A stretch of 15,675 nucleotides of DNA from an uncultured Bacilli bacterium (GCA_947600015.1 CANQFX010000026.1:1-15675), one strand, 5' to 3'; shown: positions 1-7,978, counted from the stretch's first letter. Notes: generated by a model from the sequence alone, not told the origin. Numbers and translations are program-made.

Positions 1-188
1 TCCAAAGTGCGATGAGTTATGAAGAAGATCAAAAATTTATTCTCAATACAGAAAAGAAGTTGGCTTTAAAAGAGGGAGAGAAAAAAGCAACAATACAACT
101 TGCGAAAAATATGTTAAACAAGGGCTTAGATATTAAATTAATCAGTGAATGTTGTGAATTAAGTGAAGAAGAGATTAGAAATTTGTAA
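1..188 (+). CDS. C-terminal end of an Rpn/PD-(D/E)XK family nuclease or putative transposase (partial)
   Basis: An open frame enters from the left edge (first whole codon at base 3) and ends at TAA 186-188, giving about 61 residues. The piece has a run of E, K and Q residues (KEGEKKATIQLAKNML) followed by a short helix-turn-helix-like end (NKGLDIKLISECCELSEEEIRNL). This tail is typical of the Rpn family of recombination-promoting nucleases/putative transposases, which are common in gut Bacillota and often multicopy. The catalytic PD-(D/E)XK core lies outside the window, so activity cannot be judged. An ATG at 12 is in frame, but the protein almost certainly starts upstream. The family call rests on the tail only and could also fit another protein with a similar C-terminal repeat. 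Confidence 0.6.
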   Translation, partial: QSAMSYEEDQKFILNTEKKLALKEGEKKATIQLAKNMLNKGLDIKLISECCELSEEEIRNL

Positions 189-221
189 AATTTTAATGAA
201 TGATATTTGGATGATATGAAA

Positions 222-249
222 AAGAAAAAGCTAGCGTTTGCTTTTTCTT
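222..249. terminator. Bidirectional intrinsic terminator between converging genes
   Basis: A perfect 10-bp stem (AAGAAAAAGC paired with GCTTTTTCTT, 8-base loop) lies between the stop of the left-edge gene and the stop of the minus-strand gene. The A-rich left arm and T-rich right arm give a U-tract in either direction, so it can serve both converging transcripts. Confidence 0.75.
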
Positions 250-254
250 GCATT

Positions 255-782
255 TTAGTGAATCATCATTTTTATTATCATTATACTTATGACAATACAT
301 AAGGGAGCAAGTATTAATTTTAAAATACTTGTGTTTTTATTATTGTATGTTCTTAATTTTTCTAGATAGTCCGAAGGATACTTATTTTTTATTTTTTCTA
401 CTTTTTTCTCTAATAATTTTAAATATAATATGTTTGCTGCAGTCATATATAAAATTCTTAGGAGCAGGAAAGTAAGAAAGAAAAATTTAGGAAAGGTACA
501 ATAAGTGAGAAAATAACAAAACAAATTAAAGATAAATCCTAAAATTCCTAACCAAAAATAATTTCGATAACAAAAATAAAAGGGTCCTAATAGCAGTGTC
601 ATATAGTTATTATTGTTATAATAAATTACTTCATATTCATTTCCTAAATAAATCTCTACATCACTTACGTATGAATCCTCTTTTTTCTTGATAAATGTTC
701 CATTTTCCATATAACCACAGTGAATACAGAAAGTATGTGTGTGGTCTGATAACATTTTTCTTCCACAATTTGGACATTTCAT
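255..782 (-). CDS. Zinc-ribbon membrane protein (DUF2628-like), function unknown
   Basis: A 175-residue protein. It begins with a zinc ribbon (C3-x2-C6 and C19-x2-C22), then a short polar stretch, then hydrophobic segments at about 62-98 and 100-122. After a Lys/Glu-rich loop comes a last membrane helix at about 153-174. A zinc ribbon before a short block of clustered membrane helices, with the YxxLLLGPFYFxYRxYFWLG-like entry, resembles the DUF2628 group of small membrane proteins, which have no firmly assigned role. The start at 782 is supported by GAGG on the minus strand about 5 bases upstream. The gene follows the ferredoxin gene with a 40-base gap that holds a terminator-like hairpin, so it may be expressed by read-through. 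The product call is structural; the exact family is tentative. Confidence 0.7.
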   Translation of the reverse strand: MKCPNCGRKMLSDHTHTFCIHCGYMENGTFIKKKEDSYVSDVEIYLGNEYEVIYYNNNNYMTLLLGPFYFCYRNYFWLGILGFIFNLFCYFLTYCTFPKFFFLTFLLLRILYMTAANILYLKLLEKKVEKIKNKYPSDYLEKLRTYNNKNTSILKLILAPLCIVISIMIIKMMIH

Positions 783-801
783 ATTTTACCTCATAAAATA
801 T

Positions 802-824
802 AAACAAGACGAAATGTCTTGCTT
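802..824 (-). terminator. Intrinsic terminator at the end of the ferredoxin gene
   Basis: On the minus strand AAGCAAGAC pairs with GTCTTGTTT (9 bp including one G-U, 5-base loop) and is followed by an AT-rich, U-rich stretch. It overlaps the ferredoxin stop codon and would reduce read-through into the downstream membrane protein gene. Confidence 0.55.
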
Positions 825-1011
825 ATTCTACTTCAATTGCACTTGTAGGACAGGTTTCAGCAGCATTTCTTACGCTTTCTTCTAATTCTGTTTTTACTTC
901 TTCTTCTTTTGCTTCAGAAAGACCTTCCTCATTTATTTCGAATTGTTCTTCACAGATTGCGACACAAGCTCCACAACCGATGCAAGCATCTTGGTTTACT
1001 TTTACTTTCAT
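823..1011 (-). CDS. Ferredoxin, single [4Fe-4S] cluster
   Basis: A small acidic cytoplasmic electron carrier of 62 residues. The cluster ligands are visible as C-I-G-C-G-A-C near the N-terminus plus a C-P-T-S-A-I near the C-terminus, the arrangement of monocluster ferredoxins in Bacillota. One further cysteine sits four residues after the third ligand, where two-cluster ferredoxins carry their fourth ligand; here it may be free or in a disulfide. The middle is very rich in Glu. Two ATG codons are adjacent at 1014 and 1011 (read on the minus strand). The AGGAGG lies 3 bases before the first and 6 before the second, so the second was chosen. A sigma-A-type promoter lies just upstream. The redox partner cannot be deduced from the neighbours. 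Confidence 0.92.
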   Translation of the reverse strand: MKVKVNQDACIGCGACVAICEEQFEINEEGLSEAKEEEVKTELEESVRNAAETCPTSAIEVE

Positions 1012-1031
1012 CATATACCTCCTTTTCTTTC

Positions 1032-1060
1032 ATTATATCGAAATATTCTTTTGACGTAAA
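1032..1060 (-). promoter_or_regulatory. Sigma-A-type promoter for the ferredoxin gene
   Basis: On the minus strand TTTACG (1055-1060) and TATAAT (1032-1037) are separated by exactly 17 bases. The ferredoxin AGGAGG and start codon follow at a short distance. Confidence 0.6.
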
Positions 1061-1077
1061 GCATAATTTAAGTTCTT

Positions 1078-1107
1078 TTGTTTTTATCTATCCTATGATA
1101 TTATAAT
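1078..1107 (+). promoter_or_regulatory. Possible promoter for the tail-anchored protein gene
   Basis: TTGTTT (1078-1083) and TATAAT (1102-1107) are 18 bases apart. An alternative -10 is TATGAT at 1094-1099. Either would give a very short leader before the start at 1126, so the exact hexamers are uncertain. Confidence 0.3.
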
Positions 1108-1125
1108 AATAAGAAGGTGATAGAC

Positions 1126-2043
1126 ATGCCAAGTAGAATGGATCGATATAAAGAAGAGACGGAACAATATCACAATAGCAGGTCTAATAAAAATCAGGAA
1201 CTATATCAAAAAGATGGAATCGGAAAACGTTATACGGATATTACTAGTGTTATGGATAGTAATGCGATTGATTTAAATTATGCTAGAAGAAATGTAAGTA
1301 CTAGAGAGGGTTATCAACAGATGCGAGAATATGGGAATGTGATGCCTATTCCTAAAGCGCAAAAAGAATTAGAGGAATTTAATTACTTATATCAAGATCA
1401 TGATAATCGAATTTATGATATTAATAGTGTTTTAGAAGAAGCAAGGAAAAATCGTATTGAAAAAGATGCTTTAGAAGAAAAAAGAAAGTTAAAAAATACG
1501 AATTATAATATATTGGCTAGTCTCAATCCTGAAGAGTTAGAACAATATCGTAAAGAAAAAAAAGAAAGAGCCAAAGGTCCGAAGGAAGAAGAACTTCGAG
1601 AGTTGATTGATACAATTACATCAAAAACGTTAGCAGGAGAATTGGATAAAGCAACGAGTGTTAATCTTCTCAGTGATTTAATGGCAACAAATATGTTAGA
1701 AAAGCAAAAAATAAAACCAACAGAACCAGAAGAAGATACCGAAGAAATGGCTCGTCTTGATGATACGGATTCTTTGTCTTTGTCTAAAGAAATTATTGAT
1801 CATGAACAGATTGAGCAAATGAAAAAAGTAAAAGAAAAGGAAAAAGAAAAGAGTTCTATATTAGAAGGAGCAGATCAAGATTTTTATACGAGAAGTATGG
1901 ATTTAACCGATAAAGATTTTGATATGGCAGATGAATTTAAAGAAAAGAAGTTGCCTGTGGTGGTTAAGATTATTCTCGTTCTTCTTGTTTTCGCAGTGAT
2001 TGCGGTTGCGGCATGGTTTGTTTGGAAAACATATTTCAAATAA
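1126..2043 (+). CDS. Tail-anchored, highly charged protein of unknown function
   Basis: A protein of 305 residues that I do not recognise. Nearly all of it is hydrophilic and rich in Glu, Lys, Asp and Asn, with long stretches likely to be helical or disordered (for example around 110-160 and 225-250). The last 28 residues or so form one strongly hydrophobic helix (IILVLLVFAVIAVAAWFVW) ending in KTYFK. With no N-terminal signal this predicts a tail-anchored protein with a large cytoplasmic part. The open frame can be extended to a GTG at 1117, but AAGGTG at 1113-1118 sits at proper spacing before ATG 1126, so that start is preferred. A terminator follows, so it is probably monocistronic. A scaffold or division/envelope-associated role is possible but only a guess. 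Confidence 0.75.
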   Translation: MPSRMDRYKEETEQYHNSRSNKNQELYQKDGIGKRYTDITSVMDSNAIDLNYARRNVSTREGYQQMREYGNVMPIPKAQKELEEFNYLYQDHDNRIYDINSVLEEARKNRIEKDALEEKRKLKNTNYNILASLNPEELEQYRKEKKERAKGPKEEELRELIDTITSKTLAGELDKATSVNLLSDLMATNMLEKQKIKPTEPEEDTEEMARLDDTDSLSLSKEIIDHEQIEQMKKVKEKEKEKSSILEGADQDFYTRSMDLTDKDFDMADEFKEKKLPVVVKIILVLLVFAVIAVAAWFVWKTYFK

Positions 2044-2107
2044 AATATTTCGTACCAAACATATTACTGTTTCACGTGATGCGTTACTATTAAAATAACT
2101 GGTAGAT

Positions 2108-2145
2108 AAAAGGATTCAGGATGGCATTGAAATCCTTTTTTGTTT
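2108..2145 (+). terminator. Intrinsic terminator
   Basis: AAAAGGATT (2108-2116) pairs with AATCCTTTT (2131-2139). The run of T continues to 2141 and is followed by GTTTT. It ends transcription of the tail-anchored protein gene. The rest of the 2044-2222 gap holds only this hairpin and the next promoter. Confidence 0.8.
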
Positions 2146-2171
2146 TCTAAATCAATTGGAGTATATTTGTT

Positions 2172-2201
2172 TTGACAAAGGCATTTTTATTTTGGTATCA
2201 T
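2172..2201 (+). promoter_or_regulatory. Sigma-A-type promoter upstream of the 277-residue protein and polC
   Basis: A perfect TTGACA (2172-2177) is followed 18 bases later by TATCAT (2196-2201). The next start codon is at 2232. No terminator is seen before polC, so this promoter probably also drives polC. Confidence 0.6.
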
Positions 2202-2231
2202 AAAATTATGGATTATTAGGATGTGGTAGAA

Positions 2232-3065
2232 ATGAATGTAAAATTTGTTGTGAATGATTATATATTAATATGGAACTTATTATTTCAAGCTTCTATATCA
2301 GAATCTATTTATAAATTTAAACAAAAATTATGGCAAAATTATAAAGCAGAATATAATAATACATATCAAGATAAGCAAAACTTATTAAAAGATCCTAAAA
2401 ATTTTATTCCTAATGATGATATGATTTATAATCTAGTATTAGAAATGAAAGATTATGAAAAAATAAAAAAACGAAGTGAAAGTTATCGATTAGAAATGAT
2501 GAAAATATGGGATATTCATAAGAAAGAAAGCAATTTATGCTTTTCTCAGATTATAAAAAAGCCTTTTCCTTTTTATACTGTTTATATTGTAGATGAAGCA
2601 TTAGATTTAATTGATGATACAACACCTACTACGAAAAAAGAAAGTAGTATTATTTTAGGGAAAAAGATTGACAAGAAAGAACCTCTTAGTTCCTTAATAC
2701 AATTGGTTTATGCGATTGTAAGAAAAGAGTTGAAACATCTTGTAAAAGAAGAGATTGCGAAAGCCATTATTGAACTTGCTATTTTAAATGAATATGCTAC
2801 TAGACTTTCCGGGAAAAGTTATTATTTAACTGGGAATCCATCGTTATCTTATTTAAAAAGACAACTTTATCCTTATTGGTTGATGTATTTAGGTGTGCCC
2901 AAAGATAAAATGCTTACTTATATGATGAGAGATAAAATTGTATTTGATTTAGATAAATATCCTTATGAAAAAGAATTGAAAAAAATGGATTTAGAAGAAT
3001 TTATTGAATTTTGTATAAGAAATCAAAAATATATTATTCAAATAGAACAATTAGAAACAATTTAA
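2232..3065 (+). CDS. Hypothetical protein encoded directly upstream of polC
   Basis: A protein of 277 residues with no family I can name. It has no signal peptide and no clear membrane helix. It is rich in Lys, Tyr, Ile and Leu and looks mainly helical. Its middle (about 155-200) is a regular amphipathic stretch (LVYAIVRKELKHLVKEEIAKAI), and the last third has several Tyr and Trp residues. The frame opens at GTG 2223, but AGGATG at 2218-2223 fits ATG 2232 with about 8 bases between, so the later start is used. It ends 20 bases before the polC start with no terminator between, so the two are probably cotranscribed. That context hints at, but does not prove, a replication-related or simply housekeeping role. 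Confidence 0.7.
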   Translation: MNVKFVVNDYILIWNLLFQASISESIYKFKQKLWQNYKAEYNNTYQDKQNLLKDPKNFIPNDDMIYNLVLEMKDYEKIKKRSESYRLEMMKIWDIHKKESNLCFSQIIKKPFPFYTVYIVDEALDLIDDTTPTTKKESSIILGKKIDKKEPLSSLIQLVYAIVRKELKHLVKEEIAKAIIELAILNEYATRLSGKSYYLTGNPSLSYLKRQLYPYWLMYLGVPKDKMLTYMMRDKIVFDLDKYPYEKELKKMDLEEFIEFCIRNQKYIIQIEQLETI

Positions 3066-3085
3066 TTCGAAATGGGGGAGTTTTT

Positions 3086-4300
3086 ATGGATAAAAAAGTA
3101 TCTATCTTGTTAGACAAAGTGAATATGAAACAGGAATATTATCCGTATTTTGAAGATATTACGTTAGAAAAAATTAAAGTAAATACCAAGAAGAATGAAT
3201 GGAAAGTTTATCTTCAAGGGAAAGAACTTCTTCCTGTTTTTGTATATCAAGAATTAGAAGATCAGAAGCATTTATTAGATGAGAATGCATCTATTACGTT
3301 TTTTTTTGAAAGTAAAGAAAAAAATTTAGAAACGTATCTTTCTTATTATCCTTATTTATTACAAAAATTAAAAAAAGAATTGACTGTAATTGAAATTTAT
3401 AAAGATTCATTGCAAATACAAGAGGATTCTTTAACTTTTGTAGTAACCAATGAAGTAGAAAAAGAAAAAATCACTTCCTGTATGGAAAAAATTGCTTTCT
3501 TTTATCAAACGTTGGGTTATCAAAAAGAAATTCCTATTACTTTACATCATGAGGATCATATTTTAGAAGAGATAAAAAAAGATTTAATTGTAGAAGTACC
3601 AATGAGAAATATCGAAAAAGCAAAAGAATCTAAAGTAGAAAAGAAAAAAACATACTTTAAGAAAGAAGTAAAAGATGAAAATAGTATTTTAGGACGTAAT
3701 ATAACAGAGGAAGCTATTCGTATTTCTACGTTGTTAGGAGAAGATGACAATGTTGTTGTAGAGGGTTATGTATTTGGAATTAATTATTTTGAATCGGAAG
3801 CAAAAAATACGAGAATTCTTACGTTGAAGTTGACAGATTATTCTGACAGTATTTATTGTAAAGTATTTTGTAAAGAAAAAGACAAATATATTGCTCTTTG
3901 TGGACAACTAAAAGAGGGCAATTGGTATAAGATTCGTGGATATACAAAGAATGATGCGTATTCGAAAGAGTTAGTTTTAAATGCAAGAGATATTATTAAG
4001 ATAGAAAAAAAAGATAATTCTGTAAAAGATTTGGCTCCGGAAAAAAGAGTAGAGCTTCATTGTCATACGAAAATGAGTCAAATGGATGGGTTAACGGATG
4101 AAGAAGAAGTCATTAAACAAGCCATTGCTTGGGGACATAAAGCGATTGCGATTACGGATCACAATGGAGTACAGGCCTTTCCTCATGTATATAATTTTGT
4201 GCGTGGCTATAATAAAAAAAGAAAAGAGGGAGAAGAACCATTTAAGGTTATTTATGGAGCAGAACTTACCTTAATTGATGATGCGGTAAATAAGAAGTGA
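3086..4300 (+). CDS. polC: DNA polymerase III PolC, N-terminal part (OB fold and first half of PHP)
   Basis: This 404-residue piece matches the front of PolC, the replicative polymerase of low-GC Gram-positive bacteria. Residues 1 to about 215 are the variable PolC N-terminal region. About 222-308 is the OB-fold single-strand binding domain (VVVEGYVFGINYFE onward). From 313 the PHP domain begins, with the metal-binding H325-C-H327 motif and AITDHNGVQAFP. It stops with TGA inside the PHP domain, at the point where PolC enzymes carry the inserted proofreading exonuclease. The next ORF, in the -1 frame, starts on the same bases (TGATG) and continues PolC. The start ATG 3086 has GGGGGAG 5 bases upstream; an earlier ATG at 3011 lies inside the preceding gene and is not used. 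The piece alone cannot polymerise DNA. It is either half of a split enzyme or one side of a frameshift. Confidence 0.9.
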   Translation: MDKKVSILLDKVNMKQEYYPYFEDITLEKIKVNTKKNEWKVYLQGKELLPVFVYQELEDQKHLLDENASITFFFESKEKNLETYLSYYPYLLQKLKKELTVIEIYKDSLQIQEDSLTFVVTNEVEKEKITSCMEKIAFFYQTLGYQKEIPITLHHEDHILEEIKKDLIVEVPMRNIEKAKESKVEKKKTYFKKEVKDENSILGRNITEEAIRISTLLGEDDNVVVEGYVFGINYFESEAKNTRILTLKLTDYSDSIYCKVFCKEKDKYIALCGQLKEGNWYKIRGYTKNDAYSKELVLNARDIIKIEKKDNSVKDLAPEKRVELHCHTKMSQMDGLTDEEEVIKQAIAWGHKAIAITDHNGVQAFPHVYNFVRGYNKKRKEGEEPFKVIYGAELTLIDDAVNKK

Positions 4301-7300
4301 TGTTAGATCAAGTTTATGTTGTTTTTGACTTTGAAACAACTGGATTTAATGCCGGGGGAATAGATTCCATTATTGAAATTGGGGCAGTTAAAATCTGTAA
4401 TGGAGAGATTATAGATCGCTTTGATGAATTAATTAATCCAGGGCGTCCTTTACCTAAAAAAATTACAGAATTAACAAATATTACGGACGAAATGTTAAAA
4501 GATAAGGATACGGAAGAAAATGCGGTAAAACGATTTGTTGCTTGGGTAGGAGATTTACCTATGGTTGCACATAATGCCAAATTTGATGTTTCCTTTTTAG
4601 AAATGGCTTATCAAAAATATCATCTTGGCACTTTTCAAAATCCTGTCATTGATACATTAGAATTATCAAGAACAATGGATAATACTTATGCAAGACATTC
4701 TTTAAGTGCTTTGGTGAAACGATATGAAGTACCTTGGGATGAATCTGCACATCATAGAGGAGATTATGATGCAGAAGGAACAGCCCTTGTTTTTCATAAA
4801 ATGATGCGAAAATTATCAAATCGTAATATTGAAACGATGGATCAATTGGATCGTTTGGTTAGTGAAGACGAAATTCATAAATATGGTCGTGCCTATCATG
4901 TGAATTTATTAGTTAAAAATAAAACGGGCTTGAAGAATTTATTTCAACTAATTTCTCTTGCGAATACCACCTATCTTTACAAAACTCCTCGTATATTACG
5001 AAGTGAGATAGAAAAACATCGAGAAGGATTGTTGGTTGGTAGTGGTTGTTATGAAAGTGAAGTATTTATTGAAGGAAAATCGAAGAGTGAAGATGAGCTT
5101 TCGAATATTATTCGCTTTTATGATTATGTGGAGATTCAGCCTTTAGAGTGTTATAATCATTTAATTCAAATGGGAGACTTTGGAACGGAAGTAGAACTTG
5201 CGGCACACTTAGAAAAAATTATCCGTGTCACAGAAGAAGCAGGAAAGATTATGGTGGCAACAGGTGATGTTCATCATTTACGTAGAGAAGATAAAATTTA
5301 TCGAGAAATTATTGTAAATCAGAAAATTCCTGGGGGAGGAAGACATCCCCTTGCACGAAATAATATTAAAGAAATTCCTTCCAATCATTTTCGAACAACA
5401 GATGAAATGATGTCTGATTTTAAGTTTTTAGATCCGGAAATTGTAAAGAGAATTGTTGTAGAAAATCCTAATAAGATAGCAGATATGGTAGAAGAGGTCG
5501 AAGTTATTATTGATACAGGAGGGATTCCTTTTTCTCCTCGCGTCAAAAGTGATGATGGAAAGAGTTATTTAGATTGTCCTAGGGTTGTTACTGATTTAGT
5601 TTATAATAAGGCCAAAGAATGGTATGGAGAGGTATTACCGCATAATATTGAAGAGCGTATTGCAACAGAACTATATGGTGATATTGTGTTAAGAACCATT
5701 CGTAGTGAGCAAAAAGAACAAAATGATGAGGTAGCATTTGAAAGGTTGCATAAAATCATTTTAGAGGGATTTGATTCTGTAAAGACGTTAATTAAAAATC
5801 ATTTACGAGAAACAGAAGAATTAGAAGAAGAAGCATTAGAGGAGAAAATGAAGGCTTCTTTAGGAGGAATTATTGGAGGAGGATTTGATCCGATATATTT
5901 GATTGCGCAACGATTAGTAAAACACTCCAATGATGAAGGTTTCTTAGTAGGATCACGTGGTTCGGTTGGTTCTTCTTTTGTCGCAACATTAATGGGAATT
6001 ACGGAAGTGAATCCACTAGCAGCACACTATCGTTGTGGCAAGTGTAAAAAAAGTATTTTTGATGATGAGGAAGGAAATCCTTTGGGAGCTACTTATTCTT
6101 CTGGTTTTGATTTACCAGATAAAGATTGTCCTGATTGTCATATTCCTTTAATCAAAGATGGACAAGATATGCCATTTGCGACTTTTTTAGGATTTAATGC
6201 GGATAAAGTTCCTGATATTGATTTAAATTTTTCGGATTTGAATCAAGCAAGTGCCCATGCTTATACGAAGGTATTATTTGGAGAAGATAATGTATATCGG
6301 GCAGGAACCATTGGTACGGTTGCAGATAAAACTGCTTTTGGATATGTCAAGGGTTACTGTGAAGAAAAAGGAATTATGGATATGCGTAATGCGGAAGTAG
6401 AACGACTAGCTATGGCTTGTACTGGGGTGAAAAGAACAACTGGGCAGCATCCAGGGGGTATTGTTGTTATTCCCGATTATATGGATGTGTATGATTTTAC
6501 TCCTTTTCAATATCCAGCGGAAGATGCTACTTCTGAATGGCGTACAACGCACTTTGATTATCATGCAATTGATCAAGATGTATTAAAACTAGATATTTTA
6601 GGGCATTCTGATCCAACACAACTGCGGTTAATTCAACTTCAATCAGGCACAGATATTATGAAAGTTCCTTTAGATGATAAGGATACCATGAGTATTTTTA
6701 CTTCTACGGATGTTTTAGGGGTAACGAAAGAACAAATTATGTGTAATACCGGAACTTTGGGAATTCCAGAATTTGGAACGCCATTTACTATTAAATTAGT
6801 AGAGGATACAAAACCAACTACTTTTGCCGAATTAATTAAAATATCAGGTCTTTCTCATGGTACGGATGTATGGCTTGGCAATGCACAAGAATTAATTCAG
6901 AAAAATATTGTACCGTTTAAAGATACCATTGGCTGTCGAGATGATATTATGGTGTACTTAATGTATCATGGATTAGAACCAATTAAGGCTTTTAAGATTA
7001 TGGAGTTTGTTCGAAAAGGAAAAGCATCCAAGGAACCAGAAGCTTGGAAAGAACATGTAAAAACCATGGAAGATGCACATATTCCTGATTGGTTTATTGA
7101 TTCTTGTGCAAAAATTAAGTACATGTTTCCCAAGGCGCATGCAGCGGCTTATGTGATTAGTGCTTTTCGTATCGCTTGGTATAAAGTTCATATGCCAGTA
7201 TATTTCTATGCCTCTTGGTATTCTTGTAAAGCTACCGATGTGGATGTAAAAGCCATGATTCTGGGATATGATCAAATCAAGAATCGAATTGAAGATATTC

Positions 7301-7653
7301 AAGTTAAGGGGCATGAAGCAACAAATAAGGAAAATGGACAGGCTGAAAGTTTAAGAGTAGCCTTAGAAGCAACGGCTAGAGGAATTAAGTTTTTAAATGT
7401 AGATTTATATGAGAGTGATGCTACTGTTTGGCTTGTAAAAAATGAAAATGAAATCTATCCACCTTTTAGTTCTATCGAAGGATTGGGAGATACCGTGGCA
7501 AATTATATTGTAAAAGAAAGAGAAATTCAACCATTTATTAGTATTGAAGATATTCAAAGAAGAGCAAAAGTATCGCTTACTTTAATTGATCGTATGAGAG
7601 AAATGGGAATTTTTAAAGATTTACCAGAATCTAATCAATTAACGTTATTTTAG
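4300..7653 (+). CDS. polC: DNA polymerase III PolC, exonuclease-PHP-polymerase part
   Basis: This 1117-residue piece holds the catalytic parts of PolC. The DnaQ-type 3'-5' exonuclease spans about 5-165 with D10/E12, D96 and H152/D157. The rest of the PHP domain runs to about 345. The polymerase has SRGSVGSS at 552-559, a four-cysteine zinc site (C579, C582, C610, C613), catalytic D639 and D641 in PDIDLNF, and TTGQHPGG at 713-720. The C-terminus QLTLF is the sliding-clamp binding motif. All key residues are present. A segment of about 63 residues (5674-5862) is absent from typical PolC. The start is uncertain: GTG 4297 and ATG 4300 are both possible, neither has a proper ribosome binding site, and the upstream stop TGA overlaps the ATG by one base, so translation would depend on coupling. 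It may instead be continuous with the upstream piece. Confidence 0.92.
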   Translation: MLDQVYVVFDFETTGFNAGGIDSIIEIGAVKICNGEIIDRFDELINPGRPLPKKITELTNITDEMLKDKDTEENAVKRFVAWVGDLPMVAHNAKFDVSFLEMAYQKYHLGTFQNPVIDTLELSRTMDNTYARHSLSALVKRYEVPWDESAHHRGDYDAEGTALVFHKMMRKLSNRNIETMDQLDRLVSEDEIHKYGRAYHVNLLVKNKTGLKNLFQLISLANTTYLYKTPRILRSEIEKHREGLLVGSGCYESEVFIEGKSKSEDELSNIIRFYDYVEIQPLECYNHLIQMGDFGTEVELAAHLEKIIRVTEEAGKIMVATGDVHHLRREDKIYREIIVNQKIPGGGRHPLARNNIKEIPSNHFRTTDEMMSDFKFLDPEIVKRIVVENPNKIADMVEEVEVIIDTGGIPFSPRVKSDDGKSYLDCPRVVTDLVYNKAKEWYGEVLPHNIEERIATELYGDIVLRTIRSEQKEQNDEVAFERLHKIILEGFDSVKTLIKNHLRETEELEEEALEEKMKASLGGIIGGGFDPIYLIAQRLVKHSNDEGFLVGSRGSVGSSFVATLMGITEVNPLAAHYRCGKCKKSIFDDEEGNPLGATYSSGFDLPDKDCPDCHIPLIKDGQDMPFATFLGFNADKVPDIDLNFSDLNQASAHAYTKVLFGEDNVYRAGTIGTVADKTAFGYVKGYCEEKGIMDMRNAEVERLAMACTGVKRTTGQHPGGIVVIPDYMDVYDFTPFQYPAEDATSEWRTTHFDYHAIDQDVLKLDILGHSDPTQLRLIQLQSGTDIMKVPLDDKDTMSIFTSTDVLGVTKEQIMCNTGTLGIPEFGTPFTIKLVEDTKPTTFAELIKISGLSHGTDVWLGNAQELIQKNIVPFKDTIGCRDDIMVYLMYHGLEPIKAFKIMEFVRKGKASKEPEAWKEHVKTMEDAHIPDWFIDSCAKIKYMFPKAHAAAYVISAFRIAWYKVHMPVYFYASWYSCKATDVDVKAMILGYDQIKNRIEDIQVKGHEATNKENGQAESLRVALEATARGIKFLNVDLYESDATVWLVKNENEIYPPFSSIEGLGDTVANYIVKEREIQPFISIEDIQRRAKVSLTLIDRMREMGIFKDLPESNQLTLF

Positions 7654-7661
7654 GAGGGAAT

Positions 7662-7937
7662 ATGGAATATATTACGAAGGATCAAAGAAAAATAGAATTT
7701 ACGACGATATTAGAACAGAAAGAAAAAGCAACTCGATTTCGTCATTTTAAAGGAAAAATGTATCAGATTGTCACAATTGCAAAGGATTCAGAAGATTTGT
7801 GTGACTATGTCGTTTATCAAGGAGAGTATGGAAATCATCCTTGTTGGATTCGAAAAATAGAGGATTTCTTTTCTTTGGTTGATCCGAATAAGTATCCTGA
7901 TGTAGACCAAAAAGAACGATTTCAAAGAATGGATTGA
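7662..7937 (+). CDS. DUF1653 family protein
   Basis: A 91-residue cytoplasmic protein. Residues about 23-70 match the DUF1653 pattern: a basic RHFKGKMYQIVTIAKDSE start, then VVYQGEYG and CWIRKIEDFF. Family members are small beta-rich proteins with no established function. An N-terminal stretch of about 20 residues precedes the domain and the end is charged. AGGAGGG at 7652-7658 overlaps the polC stop codon and lies 3 bases before ATG 7662, so the gene is the last of the polC transcript and probably translationally coupled to it. No convincing terminator follows before the infC promoter. Confidence 0.85.
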   Translation: MEYITKDQRKIEFTTILEQKEKATRFRHFKGKMYQIVTIAKDSEDLCDYVVYQGEYGNHPCWIRKIEDFFSLVDPNKYPDVDQKERFQRMD

Positions 7938-7978
7938 ACATTTAAAAATATGCCAATTTGTTTAAATGAAAAAAAAGA

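Noticed and set aside
1..188. Mobile-element boundary at the left edge
   Set aside because: Only the tail of an Rpn-type protein is present. No terminal inverted repeat or target duplication can be seen.
1051..1079. TTGACG at 1051 as a plus-strand -35 box
   Set aside because: No -10 hexamer lies 16-18 bases downstream; the bases fit better as part of the minus-strand ferredoxin promoter region.
909..1106. Plus-strand open frame over the ferredoxin gene and its promoter
   Set aside because: It is the antisense of a clear ferredoxin and its upstream region, with no supporting signal.
3011..3085. Earlier ATG of the polC N-terminal frame
   Set aside because: It overlaps the end of the preceding gene and has no ribosome binding site; GGGGGAG before ATG 3086 marks the start.
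4298..4300. TGA read as tryptophan (code 4), which could have joined the polC pieces
   Set aside because: Read through, the frame meets TAG two codons later, and the continuation of PolC is in another frame. Full-length genes elsewhere use TGG for Trp and TGA as stop.
4314..4580. Minus-strand open frame opposite polC
   Set aside because: It is antisense to the conserved exonuclease domain and has no ribosome binding site or family resemblance. The same applies to the minus-strand frames at 29-253, 3556-3750, 6973-7314, 8612-8794, 9708-9896, 10282-10521, 12370-12621 and 14275-14502.
7939..7968. Inverted repeat CATTTAAA / TTTAAATG after the DUF1653 gene as a terminator
   Set aside because: The stem is pure A/T apart from one pair, the loop is 14 bases, and an A run, not a T run, follows on the plus strand.
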